Positions 1-10,648 of a stretch of 39,172 nt of DNA are shown here, piece by piece. The translations under genes and the position numbers were made by a program. Position 1 is the stretch's first letter. The number at the start of each line of letters is the position of its first letter. Below the pieces are notes generated by a model. The model was not told where the DNA came from, made no database searches, and worked only from the letters and a program-made list of their open reading frames with translations. Location of the stretch: the NCBI RefSeq assembly GCF_017614965.1, contig NZ_WVUG01000049.1, positions 1-39,172 of the forward strand, given 5' to 3'. The DNA is from Streptomyces griseorubiginosus. Its GTDB lineage: Bacteria; Actinomycetota; Actinomycetes; Streptomycetales; Streptomycetaceae.

Positions 1-147
1 CTCCACCCCCGGCAGCCGCCACCACAGACGGGACAGCTCCTCGCGGGCCAGCGCGGCCGTGCCCACGGCGGCCACCGCCCCGCCGACGATCAGCGCACGG
101 CGCCCCAGCCGCCGGTCGGCGTCGACGTCCCTCGTCCCGTCCCCCAT
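1..147 (-). CDS. N-terminus of a secreted or membrane-anchored protein (partial)
   Basis: Reading the minus strand from the ATG at 147 gives 49 codons in frame to the window edge. The N-terminus has a run of charged residues ending in RRLGRRALIVGG, followed by an Ala/Val/Gly-rich hydrophobic stretch of about 15 residues (roughly 18-33), then AREELSRLWWRLPGVE. That is the shape of a signal peptide or single N-terminal anchor; the twin arginine at 16-17 before ALIVGG resembles a Tat signal but lacks a full consensus. In the S. coelicolor order I recall a cell-wall amidase-type gene beside mnmA, but nothing visible here proves that. It is divergent from mnmA, sharing an 83-bp gap. Product unknown. 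Confidence 0.6.
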   Translation of the reverse strand, partial: MGDGTRDVDADRRLGRRALIVGGAVAAVGTAALAREELSRLWWRLPGVE

Positions 148-230
148 GCGATCGCCCTTTCCGTCCCCCTGTGATCGTCAACGGATACTCGTGGGCTCCG
201 GTTCCCGACGGCCCGTACTCTTGAAGGGTT

Positions 231-1355
231 ATGACTGACACCCCGCAGCGCCCCCTCCGCGTCCTCGCCGCCATGTCCGGCGGGGTGGACTCCGCCGTCG
301 CAGCCGCCCGCGCCGCCGAGGCCGGCCATGACGTGACCGGAGTCCATCTCGCGCTCTCCGCGAACCCGCAGTCCTTCCGCACGGGCGCGCGCGGATGTTG
401 CACCATCGAGGACTCGCGCGACGCCCGCCGCGCCGCCGACGTCATCGGCATCCCGTTCTACGTCTGGGACCTCGCCGACCGCTTCCGCGAGGACGTCGTC
501 GAGGACTTCGTCGCCGAGTACGAGGCCGGCCGCACCCCGAACCCGTGCCTGCGCTGCAACGAGAAGATCAAGTTCGCCGCCCTGCTCGACAAGGCGCTCG
601 CCCTCGGCTTCGACGCCGTCTGCACCGGTCACTACGCCAAGGTGATCGTCAACCCGGACGGCTCCCGCGAGCTGCACCGCGCCTCCGACATGGCGAAGGA
701 CCAGTCGTACGTCCTCGGCGTGCTGGACGAGAGGCAGCTCGCACACGCCCTCTTCCCGCTCGGCGACACCGTGACGACCAAGGACGAGATCCGCGCCGAG
801 GCCGAGCGCCGGGGACTCGCGGTCGCCAAGAAGCCCGACTCGCACGACATCTGCTTCATCGCCGACGGCGACACCCAGGGCTTCCTCGCCTCCCGTCTGG
901 GCAGGGCGGAGGGCGACATCGTCGACGAGTCCGGCACCAAGGTCGGCACGCACGAGGGCGCCTACGGCTTCACCATCGGCCAGCGCAAGGGCCTGCGCAT
1001 CGGCACCCCGGCACCGGACGGCAAGCCGCGCTACGTCCTCGACATCTCCCCGGTGAACAACACCGTGACGGTCGGCCCCGCCGCCTCCCTCGACGTCAGC
1101 GGCCTCACCGCGATCAAGCCCCGCTGGTGCGGCACGGCACCCTCCGGCCCCGGCACCTACACCGCCCAGCTGCGCGCCCACGGCGGCGAGACCGAGGTCC
1201 GCGCCGAACTCGTCGACGGCACCCTTGAGGTGACCTTCACCGAGCCGGTCCGCGGTGTCGCCCCCGGCCAGGCGATCGTCCTGTACGACGGCACGCGCGT
1301 GGTGGGCTCGGCGACGATCGCGACGACCACGCGCGCGTCCACGGCCGTCGCCTAA
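231..1355 (+). CDS. mnmA: tRNA 2-thiouridylase MnmA
   Basis: MnmA (TrmU) activates uridine 34 of the Lys, Glu and Gln tRNAs with ATP and inserts sulfur passed from a cysteine desulfurase, giving s2U34. It is a 374-residue cytoplasmic enzyme, a normal length for the family. The N-terminal PP-loop motif SGGVDS is at residues 16-21. The two redox-active cysteines are present: C106 in NPCLRCN and C208 in [12 protein letters not shown]. The C-terminal half carries the GQRKGL stretch and the small beta-barrel domain. The ATG at 231 follows GAAGGG at the right spacing. Its TAA stop overlaps the stop of the convergent hydrolase gene by two bases, so there is no intergenic terminator. Identification is secure. 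Confidence 0.96.
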   Translation: MTDTPQRPLRVLAAMSGGVDSAVAAARAAEAGHDVTGVHLALSANPQSFRTGARGCCTIEDSRDARRAADVIGIPFYVWDLADRFREDVVEDFVAEYEAGRTPNPCLRCNEKIKFAALLDKALALGFDAVCTGHYAKVIVNPDGSRELHRASDMAKDQSYVLGVLDERQLAHALFPLGDTVTTKDEIRAEAERRGLAVAKKPDSHDICFIADGDTQGFLASRLGRAEGDIVDESGTKVGTHEGAYGFTIGQRKGLRIGTPAPDGKPRYVLDISPVNNTVTVGPAASLDVSGLTAIKPRWCGTAPSGPGTYTAQLRAHGGETEVRAELVDGTLEVTFTEPVRGVAPGQAIVLYDGTRVVGSATIATTTRASTAVA

Positions 1356-2137
1356 CGGGCCGACGAGAAGAACTCCGCGAGCGCCGGCGCGAGCGCCTGC
1401 GGGTCCACCATGTGCGTCTGGCCCTCCAGCGTCCGGTACGTCCCGCGCGGCGCCGCCTCGGCCACCGCCCGGGCGGCCTCGCGCATCCAGGCGGGACTCG
1501 CGCCGCCTCCCAGGGACAGCACGGGCACCGTGATCGAGGCCAGCCGGTCCTGCGGCACCAGCCCGTCGCCCATCACGGCGTTGTCGTACGCCAGGCTCGG
1601 CGCGAGCGCCTCCATCCCGGGCCACATCGGGGACTGGCGGGCACCCTGGATCATCTCCTCGGCCAGTCCCGTCAGCCGCAGGAACAGCTCGACCGCGTCC
1701 CCGCGCCGGCCCTGCTCCAGCGCCTCGGTGAGGTGGTCGGTGTACTCGGCCCGCTCCTTCGCGCCGCCCTCGTAGACGGCGTACGGCACCTCGTACACGG
1801 CGACCTGACGCAGCGGCAGCCCGCTCGCCGCCGCCTCCAGGACCAGCGCGCCGCCCGACGAGTGGCCGTGCAGCGACGCCTCGCCGCCCACCGCCTCGAT
1901 CAGCGCGGCCAGGTCCTCGACCTCGCGGGCGACCGCGTACGGCTGGGTGTCACCGCTTCCGCCCCGCCCCCGGCGGTCGTAGGAGACGACGGTGAAACGG
2001 TCCGCGAGGGGCACGGCGAACGGCGCCACCGTGGCCCCCGTCGACATCGCCCCGCTCACCAGGATCACCGCGGGGCCGTCACCGGTGCGTTGGTACGCGA
2101 TGGGGGTCCCGTCGCGCGAAATGGTCTTCTTGTCCAT
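1352..2137 (-). CDS. alpha/beta hydrolase
   Basis: A 261-residue alpha/beta-hydrolase fold protein. It has the oxyanion-region strand VILVSGAM near residues 25-31, the typical [10 protein letters not shown] turn near 53-62, the nucleophile elbow GHSSGG (Ser93), a likely acid in the [12 protein letters not shown] region and a C-terminal GQTHMVDP that supplies the catalytic His. No signal peptide, so cytosolic. The substrate cannot be read from the sequence; relatives are annotated as generic hydrolases, esterases or haloperoxidase-like enzymes. It ends convergently with mnmA, the two stop codons overlapping by two bases. Confidence 0.88.
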   Translation of the reverse strand: MDKKTISRDGTPIAYQRTGDGPAVILVSGAMSTGATVAPFAVPLADRFTVVSYDRRGRGGSGDTQPYAVAREVEDLAALIEAVGGEASLHGHSSGGALVLEAAASGLPLRQVAVYEVPYAVYEGGAKERAEYTDHLTEALEQGRRGDAVELFLRLTGLAEEMIQGARQSPMWPGMEALAPSLAYDNAVMGDGLVPQDRLASITVPVLSLGGGASPAWMREAARAVAEAAPRGTYRTLEGQTHMVDPQALAPALAEFFSSAR

Positions 2138-2174
2138 GCCTCAGCAGACTGCCCGAAGGCGCGGAACTAATCGC

Positions 2175-2498
2175 TCACGACACCTCGACTTCGTAGAAGC
2201 AGAGGTGATCCTTGATCGGTGCCACGTCCGGCTTGGGGTCCGGGTACGCCCAGACGAGGTCCGCCGCGTCCGGCAGCGACCAGTAGGACGCCGTGCCCTT
2301 GAACGGGCAGTAGGTGTGCGTGTCGGAGGGCTGCAGCAGGTCGAGCCGTACGTCCTCCGGCGGGATGTAGTACCGGACCGGGCAGCCCGTCTCGCGCAGC
2401 ACGAGGGCCTGGTCGCTCTCCGCCAGTACCTGGTCGCCGTGCACCACGCGCACGTGCTTCTCGCCCTGCTCAATGGTGATCTTGTGTCCTTCGGCCAT
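2175..2498 (-). CDS. DUF427 family protein
   Basis: A 107-residue soluble protein from the ATG at 2498. It matches the DUF427 pattern: an N-terminal region with VRVVHGDQVLAES, the RYYIPPEDVRLDLL segment, then YCPFKGTASYW and a C-terminal DHLCFYEVEVS. The family has a small beta-rich fold and no agreed enzymatic role. The longer reading frame running upstream on this strand is discarded because it lies over the plus-strand LOG-like and SDR genes. It is divergent from the LOG-like gene with about 51 bp between starts, so both promoters must sit in 2499-2549. Confidence 0.88.
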   Translation of the reverse strand: MAEGHKITIEQGEKHVRVVHGDQVLAESDQALVLRETGCPVRYYIPPEDVRLDLLQPSDTHTYCPFKGTASYWSLPDAADLVWAYPDPKPDVAPIKDHLCFYEVEVS

Positions 2499-2549
2499 GG
2501 AAGGAAGAGCGCTCGCGGGCCGCCGGTTCTTCCCGCGTACGGTGGGCCC

Positions 2550-3113
2550 ATGCGAATCTGCGTCTTCCTCTCCGCCGCCGACCTCGACGACCGCTACACG
2601 CGTCCCGCGCGCGAGTTCGCGAAACTGCTGGGGGAGGGCGGGCACACCCTGGTGTGGGGCGGTTCCGACGTCGGCCTGATGAAGGTGGTCGCCGACGGTG
2701 TGCAGGAGGCGGGCGGACGGCTGTGCGGGGTCTCGGTGGACTTCCTGTCGGCCAAAGTGCGGCCGGGCGTCGAGGAGATGGTGATCGCCAAGGACCTCGC
2801 CGAGCGGAAGAGGCTCCTGCTGGAGAAGGCCGACGCCGTGGTGATCATGGTGGGTGGCACCGGCACGCTCGACGAGGCCACGGAGATCCTGGAGCTGAAG
2901 AAGCACGGCCACACCGACAAGCCGGTCGTGCTGCTCAACACCGCGGGCTTCTACGACGGCCTCAAGGAGCAGTTCCGGCGCATGGAGGACGAGGGCTTCC
3001 TGCCGCGTCCGCTGGCCGAGCTGGTGTACTTCGCCGAGGAACCGGTCGGTGCGCTGGCCTACCTCGAGGCTGTGACAGCAGCGGCCACCGCCGCGGGGCA
3101 GGGCATCGAGTAG
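2550..3113 (+). CDS. LOG/TIGR00730-like Rossmann-fold protein
   Basis: A 187-residue protein of the family once annotated as lysine decarboxylases and now linked to cytokinin riboside 5'-monophosphate phosphoribohydrolase (LOG). It shows the beta-strand start MRICVFLSA, the WGGSDVGLM glycine turn (about 37-44), the ERKRLLLEKADAVV helix and the hallmark region as VGGTGTLDE (101-109). The usual motif is PGGxGTxxE: the first Pro is Val here, but the GG, GT and Glu are kept. Activity as an AMP ribosidase is an inference from family; the true substrate is unknown. The SDR gene follows after 27 bp, and then the MetE-like gene overlaps it, suggesting one operon. Confidence 0.85.
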   Translation: MRICVFLSAADLDDRYTRPAREFAKLLGEGGHTLVWGGSDVGLMKVVADGVQEAGGRLCGVSVDFLSAKVRPGVEEMVIAKDLAERKRLLLEKADAVVIMVGGTGTLDEATEILELKKHGHTDKPVVLLNTAGFYDGLKEQFRRMEDEGFLPRPLAELVYFAEEPVGALAYLEAVTAAATAAGQGIE

Positions 3114-3140
3114 GTGCCGGCGGGTGCGAGCATGGCGGAC

Positions 3141-3830
3141 ATGGCTACACATGTGATCACCGGAGCGGGTTCCGGCATCGGCGCGGCCGTCGCCCGCCGC
3201 CTCCACGCGCGCGGGGACGACCTCGTCCTGCACGCGCGCGACGCGGGCCGCGCGAAGGAGCTGGCGGCAGCGTTCCCCGGGGCGAAGACGCTGGTGGGCG
3301 ACCTGGCCGACCCGGACAAGCTGTCCTGGGCCTTCTCCCACCAGTCGCTCCCGGACCGCGTGGACTGTCTGCTGCACATCGCCGGTGTGGTCGACCTCGG
3401 CCCGGTCGGCGAACTCACCCCCAAGTCCTGGCGCCACCAGCTCAACGTCAACCTGATCGCCCCCGCCGAGCTGACCCGCCACTTCCTGCCGCAGCTGCGG
3501 GCCGCCCGCGGTCACGTCCTGTTCGTCAACTCGGGCGCCGGGCTCAACGCGAGCCCCGACTGGTCCGCTTACGCCGCATCCAAGCACGGCCTGAAAGCCC
3601 TCGCCGACTCCCTGCGGGGCGAGGAACACGCCAACGGCGTCCGCGTGACCTCCGTCTATCCGGGCCGCACGGCCAGCCCCATGCAGGCCAAGGTCCACCA
3701 GCAGGAGGGCAAGGAGTACGACGCCTCGCGGTGGATCGACCCGGAGTCGGTCGCGACGACGATCCTGATGGCCCTCGACCTGCCCCGCGACGCCGAGGTC
3801 AACGACCTGACGGTGAGGCCGGGACGGTGA
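3141..3830 (+). CDS. short-chain dehydrogenase/reductase
   Basis: A 229-residue classical SDR. The NAD(P)-binding motif TGAGSGIG is at residues 7-14, the structural Asn is in LNVNLI (104), the catalytic Ser is at 131 in VNSGAG, and the YxxxK pair is Tyr144-Lys148 in YAASK. The substrate is not deducible. I chose the ATG at 3141 so that the protein begins MATHVITG, as SDRs do; the ATG at 3132 and the GTG at 3114 are in frame and possible. The stop overlaps the GTG start of the next gene (GTGA), indicating translational coupling. Confidence 0.87.
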   Translation: MATHVITGAGSGIGAAVARRLHARGDDLVLHARDAGRAKELAAAFPGAKTLVGDLADPDKLSWAFSHQSLPDRVDCLLHIAGVVDLGPVGELTPKSWRHQLNVNLIAPAELTRHFLPQLRAARGHVLFVNSGAGLNASPDWSAYAASKHGLKALADSLRGEEHANGVRVTSVYPGRTASPMQAKVHQQEGKEYDASRWIDPESVATTILMALDLPRDAEVNDLTVRPGR

Positions 3831-4825
3831 CCGGGTTCCAGTTCGGCGCCGCCACCGGCGTCGGTTCGATGCCCGGCGGCGACGCACGGGAGGCCGCCAA
3901 GACCGTCACCGGCACCTTCGAGGACTTCCCCTTCCTGCCCGAGCTGCCCGCGCGCGGACCCGGCGCCGACATGATCGGCCGCACCGCCGGCATGCTGGTC
4001 GAGCTGTACGCGCGCGTGGAGCCCAGCGGCTGGCGGATCGGGGACCGGCCGGGCCGGGACACCAAGCGCGCCCGGTCCTGGCTCGGCGAGGACCTCGACG
4101 CACTGGAGGAGTTCACCCAGGGCTACGAGGGCCCGCTGAAGGTGCAGGCCGTCGGGCCCTGGACGCTCGCCGCCGCCCTGGAGCTGCGCAACGGGGAGTC
4201 CGCCCTGTCCGACGCCGGCGCCTGCCGCGACCTCGCCGGCTCCCTCGCCGAGGGACTGCGCCTGCACCTGGCGGAGGTCGGGCGCCGGGTGCCCGGCGCG
4301 CAGGTCGTCCTGCAGCTCGACGAGCCGTCCCTCACCGCCGTCCTGCGCGGCCAGGTCAGGACCGCCAGCGGCTACCGCACCCACCGGGCCGTGGACCGGC
4401 AGATCGCCGAGTCCGCACTCCGCGACGTCCTCGGGGTTCACAGCGACGGGCCCACCGTGGTCCACTCCTGCGCACCGGACGTCCCGTTCGCCCTGCTGCG
4501 CCGGGCGGGCGTGACGGCGGTCTCGTTCGACTTCGCCCTCCTCACCGAACGTGACGACGACACGATCGGTGAGGCGGTGGAAGGGGGTACCCGGCTCTTC
4601 GCCGGTGTCGTGCCGGGCACGGACGCGGCATTGTCAGACCCGGCAGGTAGCGTCATGGGTGTCAGGACGCTGTGGCGCAGGCTGGGGCTGCAACCGGGGC
4701 TTCTCGCGGAGGCGGTCACCATCACGCCGTCGTGCGGACTCGCGGGGGCCTCCCCGGAGTACGCGCGCCGGGCTCTCGCCCACTGCGTCCGGGCGGCGAG
4801 ATCCCTCGCGGACAACCCAGAGTAA
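3827..4825 (+). CDS. cobalamin-independent methionine synthase-like protein (MetE C-terminal type)
   Basis: A 332-residue protein equivalent to the C-terminal catalytic barrel of MetE, without the duplicated N-terminal half. The zinc site is intact: His213 and Cys215 in VVHSCAPD and Cys303 in TPSCGLA. The conserved LQLDEPSL (162-169) is also present. Short MetE-like proteins transfer methyl groups from various donors to a thiol, and full MetE uses methyltetrahydropteroyl-polyglutamate. Whether this one makes methionine from homocysteine, and from which methyl donor, cannot be told here. It starts with a GTG that overlaps the SDR stop as GTGA. A good Shine-Dalgarno for ligA follows its stop. 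Confidence 0.85.
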   Translation: MTGFQFGAATGVGSMPGGDAREAAKTVTGTFEDFPFLPELPARGPGADMIGRTAGMLVELYARVEPSGWRIGDRPGRDTKRARSWLGEDLDALEEFTQGYEGPLKVQAVGPWTLAAALELRNGESALSDAGACRDLAGSLAEGLRLHLAEVGRRVPGAQVVLQLDEPSLTAVLRGQVRTASGYRTHRAVDRQIAESALRDVLGVHSDGPTVVHSCAPDVPFALLRRAGVTAVSFDFALLTERDDDTIGEAVEGGTRLFAGVVPGTDAALSDPAGSVMGVRTLWRRLGLQPGLLAEAVTITPSCGLAGASPEYARRALAHCVRAARSLADNPE

Positions 4826-7033
<2,208 letters not shown>

Positions 7034-7041
7034 CGGTTGAA

Positions 7042-7081
7042 GGCCACCCGATCGGCGCATACCAGATGCATACGGGTGGCC
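7042..7081 (+). terminator. stem-loop after ligA
   Basis: GGCCACCCG (7042-7050) and CGGGTGGCC (7073-7081) form a perfect 9-bp stem, with GCAT/ATGC able to pair inside the loop. It begins 9 bp after the ligA stop. No U-tract follows, as is usual for Streptomyces terminators. Confidence 0.6.
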
Positions 7082-7305
7082 GGGGCGCATTCGGGCAACC
7101 GTCCACGACCGCTGCCCGCGGAAGCCTTCTGCGGCCTACTGTTGAGATGTGCGCCTGCCGTGCCCAGCTGCGGTTGGGGCATCCCCGTTGTTCCTGAAGG
7201 GCTCTTCGGGAGCGGAGGGGAAGGGTTTTCCAACGCGGCGCCGTGGATGGATGTCGGACATCGGGCCGCCTGGCGTGGGCACCGCCGGCTGTGAGAGGGA
7301 CGGGA

Positions 7306-9546
7306 ATGGAACCGACCGAGAGCGCCGCCCCTGACTCACGGCTGCGCGGGCGCCGGGGCACCGGCGCCTGGCGGCCGAGTCGTTGGGCCGGGCGGCCCCC
7401 CGGGCATCCGGGCGGGGAGGGGCGCGTCACCGGACAGTACACCGCCACACAGGTGCGTGGTGTGCCCCAGCTCACCACCGGGCACCAGCCCGCGCTCCCG
7501 GACGAGGACCAGGAACGGCACCCGTCCTGGCCCACGCTGCCCGTGGGCGTCGTCGCGGCGGCCGCCCTCGTGCTCGGAGCCGGGTTCTTCCGGGCGTTCA
7601 CCGGCACCCACGCCCTCTTCCCGTCCGGCACCGTCGGCTGGTCCCTGGCCGTGCTGACCGGCATCATCGTCGGCCACCTGGTGATGCTCGGCCGCTCCCG
7701 CTGGTGGGGCGGGACGGGTTCCGGCGCCGCCCTCACCCTCGCCGTCCTGCTGCTGTACGGCTGGGTACCGGCCGGCATGGTCAGCCTCACCGTCGTCGTG
7801 CTGGTCGGCATAGCCCGGCGCAACCGCTGGCGGCAGGGCGTGCTGCACGGCGCGGTGGACATCCTCGGCATTGGCGCGGGTGCCCTGGTGCTCGCCGCCT
7901 TCGGCCGTTTCCCGTCCGTCGAGAGGCCGTGGAACCCGGCGAGCTGGACGGTCTGCACCGCCCCCGAGGTGGTGCTGGTCGCCGCCGCCTATCTTCTGGT
8001 CACCCGGACCCTGCTCTGGTACCTGCACGCCCCGCGGAACCGCGGACTGCCGACCGTCGCCCGTACCGCCCTGGTCAGACAGGGCCTGGTCGCGGTCGCG
8101 CTGCTCGGTATCGCCCCGCTGGTGTGCGTGGTGGCCGTCGCCCGGCCGGTGCTGCTGCCGCTGTTCGCCATCCCGCTGATCGCCCTCGACTCCACCCTGT
8201 GGATAGCCCGGGCCCGGGCCGAGGAACAGCTGCGCGACCCGCTGACCGGACTGCCCAACCGGCAGTGGCTGCTGGAGCGCATCTGGACCGCGCTGGACGA
8301 CGCCGAGCGGATCGGCGCACGGTCCGCGCTGATGCTGATCGACCTGGACCGCTTCCGGTCCGTCAACGACACACTCGGGCATCTCGCCGGGGACCGGCTG
8401 CTGCTGCAGATAGCCGACCGGCTGCGGCTCGCCCTGCCGCGCGGGGCGGAGGCCGCGCGGCTGGGCGGCGACGAGTTCGCCGTTTTACTGCCGGTCGCCG
8501 ACTCGACCACGTCCGCGACCCGGGTGGCGCGGGGGCTGGTGTCCGCGCTGAGCTCCCCGCTCGACCTCGACGGGCTCACCCTCGTCCTGGAGGCCAGTGC
8601 GGGCGTCGCCGTCTTCCCCGACCACGCGCTGGACGCCGAGGGGCTGTTGCGCCGGGCCGACGTGGCGATGTACCAGGCGAAGCGGGACCGGACGGGCGTC
8701 GAGGTCTACGAGTCGAAACGGGACTCCAACACACCGGACCGGCTCGGGCTGCTCGGTGATCTGCGCCGGGCACTGGACGCGCACGAGGTGCAGCTGCACT
8801 ACCAGCCCAAGGTCCGCTTCGACGGGCAGGTGGCCGGGCTCGAGGCGCTGGTGCGCTGGGTGCATCCCGAGCGCGGGAAGGTGCCGCCGGACGAGTTCAT
8901 AGCGATCGCCGAGTCGTCGGGGCTGATGCCCCACCTCACCGAGTACGTGCTGGAGACGGCGCTCGGACAGGTGGCGGCATGGCGGGCGCAGGGCCTGCAC
9001 GTGCCGGTCGCCGTGAACGTGTCCCCGCGGGACGTCCACACACCCGGGTTCGCCGGCTCGGTGGCGGCACGTCTGGCCCGGCACGGAGTTCCCGCGGGAG
9101 CGCTCCAACTGGAGATAACGGAACACGTCCTCCTGGAGGACCCGCAGCGCGCCGCCGACACCCTCGCCGCACTCACCGGGCACGGCGTGAAGATGTCGCT
9201 GGACGACTTCGGCACCGGCTATTCGTCGCTGGTGCATCTGCGGCGGCTGCCGGTCAGCGAGCTGAAGATCGACCGCTCCTTCGTGGCCCGGCTGGCCGTC
9301 GACCCCGAGGACGCCGAGATCGTCCGCTGCACCGTCGACCTCGCCCATTCGCTGGGCCTGCTGGTCGTCGCCGAGGGCGTCGAGGACGACGAGACCTGGG
9401 AACGGCTGCGCGACCTCGGCTGTGACGCCGTACAGGGCTGGCTGGTCGCGGCCGCGATGCCGCCGGAGGAGACGACGGCGTGGCTGCGGGCCCGGGGCTC
9501 CCGGGGCTGGCAGCGGCCCCGGGCCGCTCTCCCGGCCGCCGAGTAG
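7306..9546 (+). CDS. rmdB: membrane GGDEF-EAL c-di-GMP protein, RmdB-like
   Basis: A 746-residue c-di-GMP turnover protein. After a disordered N-terminus come about seven to nine hydrophobic segments (roughly 60-290), then GGDEF (387-391, intact) and EAL (513-515, intact). The EAL catalytic set is complete: NVSPRD, LEITEH, LDDFGTGYSSL, LKIDRSF, VAEGVED. The I-site position before GGDEF is not RxxD. By position and architecture it matches S. coelicolor RmdB (SCO5495), reported as a c-di-GMP phosphodiesterase affecting colony morphology and development; that link is from memory. Codon 394 (8485-8487), three residues after GGDEF, is TTA, so translation should depend on the bldA tRNA. The ATG at 7306 follows GAGAGGGACGGGA; upstream in-frame starts are poorer. 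Confidence 0.9.
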   Translation: MEPTESAAPDSRLRGRRGTGAWRPSRWAGRPPGHPGGEGRVTGQYTATQVRGVPQLTTGHQPALPDEDQERHPSWPTLPVGVVAAAALVLGAGFFRAFTGTHALFPSGTVGWSLAVLTGIIVGHLVMLGRSRWWGGTGSGAALTLAVLLLYGWVPAGMVSLTVVVLVGIARRNRWRQGVLHGAVDILGIGAGALVLAAFGRFPSVERPWNPASWTVCTAPEVVLVAAAYLLVTRTLLWYLHAPRNRGLPTVARTALVRQGLVAVALLGIAPLVCVVAVARPVLLPLFAIPLIALDSTLWIARARAEEQLRDPLTGLPNRQWLLERIWTALDDAERIGARSALMLIDLDRFRSVNDTLGHLAGDRLLLQIADRLRLALPRGAEAARLGGDEFAVLLPVADSTTSATRVARGLVSALSSPLDLDGLTLVLEASAGVAVFPDHALDAEGLLRRADVAMYQAKRDRTGVEVYESKRDSNTPDRLGLLGDLRRALDAHEVQLHYQPKVRFDGQVAGLEALVRWVHPERGKVPPDEFIAIAESSGLMPHLTEYVLETALGQVAAWRAQGLHVPVAVNVSPRDVHTPGFAGSVAARLARHGVPAGALQLEITEHVLLEDPQRAADTLAALTGHGVKMSLDDFGTGYSSLVHLRRLPVSELKIDRSFVARLAVDPEDAEIVRCTVDLAHSLGLLVVAEGVEDDETWERLRDLGCDAVQGWLVAAAMPPEETTAWLRARGSRGWQRPRAALPAAE

Positions 9547-9591
9547 TCCTCCCGGCCGCCCGGCCGCAATCCGAGACGGTTCGGAGCTTCC

Positions 9592-10173
9592 TCAGAGCGC
9601 CGCCGTGAAGTGTCCGACCAGCAGGGCCAGCCGCTGCTCATGGGCCGCCTCCGGCAGCCGTCCGCTGCGCATCAGCGTGACCAGCCCGTGCAGTCCGGCC
9701 CAGTACGTCTCCGCCAGCAGGCCCGTGTCCTCGCCCTCGGCCGCGATCGGCTCGACCACCGCGGCCAGTTCCCGGAACGCCTCCCACAGCGGTTCCGGAG
9801 CCTCGGGTGTGGCGAACGGCAGGTCCACGGCGAGGGTGAACATCGCGTCGTAGAGAGCCGGGCGCCGCCGACCGAACGACGTGTACGCCTCGGCCACCGC
9901 CGCAAGCGCGTCCCGTGGGTCCTTCGCCGCCGTACGCGCCGCGCGCAGCTCCACCGCCAGGTCCGCGCAGCCCTGCACCGCGACCGCCGCCATGATCGCG
10001 TCCTTGCCCTTGAAGTGGCTGTAGAGGACCGGCTGGCTGTACTCGATCTCAGCGGCCAGCCGGCGCGTCGTCACCGCGTCCCAGCCCTCCGTCTCGGCCA
10101 GTTCCCGGGCGGCCGTGACGATCAGCCGCTCGCGTTCCGCTCGTTCGCGCTCCCGGCGCGTCTGAATCGACAT
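9592..10173 (-). CDS. TetR family transcriptional regulator
   Basis: A 193-residue regulator. The N-terminal helix-turn-helix spans about residues 14-55 (RERLIVTAARELAETEGWDA, then TTRRLAAEIEYSQPVLYSHF), with KGKDAIMAAV starting the ligand domain; the C-terminal half resembles TetR_C_13/33-type domains ending in LALLVGHFTAAL. I chose the ATG at 10173 rather than the codon at 10200: the longer form would place the coding region across the palindrome at 10184-10196. It is divergent from the DUF4267 gene, and two copies of one palindrome lie in the shared gap, so it very likely represses itself and the two downstream genes. The inducer is unknown. Confidence 0.9.
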   Translation of the reverse strand: MSIQTRRERERAERERLIVTAARELAETEGWDAVTTRRLAAEIEYSQPVLYSHFKGKDAIMAAVAVQGCADLAVELRAARTAAKDPRDALAAVAEAYTSFGRRRPALYDAMFTLAVDLPFATPEAPEPLWEAFRELAAVVEPIAAEGEDTGLLAETYWAGLHGLVTLMRSGRLPEAAHEQRLALLVGHFTAAL

Positions 10174-10183
10174 GCCAGGAATT

Positions 10184-10196
10184 CTAGCAGCGCTAG
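10184..10196. promoter_or_regulatory. TetR operator copy 1 (CTAGC-N3-GCTAG)
   Basis: A perfect inverted repeat, CTAGC-AGC-GCTAG, ending 11 bp before the tetR start codon. The same pattern with a different spacer recurs at 10234-10246, 50 bp centre to centre (about five helical turns). CTAG is rare in Streptomyces DNA, which makes the pair stand out. Inferred to be the binding site for the adjacent TetR protein. Confidence 0.7.
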
Positions 10197-10233
10197 CCAA
10201 TCTGTCGATGCTCTGCTAGCTTCGCTCTTGTCG

Positions 10234-10246
10234 CTAGCGTTGCTAG
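10234..10246. promoter_or_regulatory. TetR operator copy 2 (CTAGC-N3-GCTAG)
   Basis: A perfect inverted repeat, CTAGC-GTT-GCTAG, which extends to GCTAGC on both sides (10233-10247). It lies 23 bp before the DUF4267 start, just upstream of its AAGGAG. A lone GCTAGC half-site sits between the two copies at 10215-10220. Confidence 0.7.
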
Positions 10247-10269
10247 CAAAACGACGAAGGAGAGCGAAC

Positions 10270-10641
10270 ATGACCGTCACCGCCTACACCCTGGCCGTCC
10301 TGCTCAACGTGTTCTGCCTGTTCCTCGGCTACCGGTTCCTGTTCCAGCCGGGCCCGGCCGCCGCCGGCTACGGCGTCCCGGCCGACCCCGCGGGCGACGC
10401 CGGGGCCTACCTCTCGATCAAGGGGCTGCGGGACGGCACGCTCGGCGTGGTCGGCCTCGCCGTGCTGGCCGGCGCCGGCGCGCACGCGGAGGCCTGGCTC
10501 ATGCTGAGCGTGGCCCTCATCCCGTTCGGCGACTGCCTGATAGTCCTGCGCAACGGCGGCGCCAAGGCCGTGGCGTACGGGGTTCACTTCGCCACGGCGA
10601 TCATTGTCCTGATCAGTGCCGGACTGCTCTTCGCGGTCTGA
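10270..10641 (+). CDS. DUF4267 family membrane protein
   Basis: A 123-residue protein made almost wholly of four hydrophobic segments (about 4-24, 55-70, 76-93 and 103-122). The features FLFQPGPAAAGYGVP and IKGLRDGTLG fit the DUF4267 family of small integral membrane proteins, which have no proven function. It starts at an ATG after AAGGAG (10256-10261) and sits directly behind a TetR operator. The cupin gene follows 80 bp later, so the two are probably co-regulated by the divergent TetR protein. Confidence 0.85.
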   Translation: MTVTAYTLAVLLNVFCLFLGYRFLFQPGPAAAGYGVPADPAGDAGAYLSIKGLRDGTLGVVGLAVLAGAGAHAEAWLMLSVALIPFGDCLIVLRNGGAKAVAYGVHFATAIIVLISAGLLFAV

Positions 10642-10648
10642 CGGCACC

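Noticed and set aside
90..1625. 511-codon open frame on the minus strand
   Set aside because: It is the mirror of mnmA and part of the hydrolase; its composition is the Ala/Gly/Arg/Val bias of an antisense frame in high-GC DNA and it shows no domain.
2175..3887. Long N-terminal extension of the DUF427 gene
   Set aside because: It would lie antisense to the LOG-like and SDR genes; the ATG at 2498 gives the normal family length.
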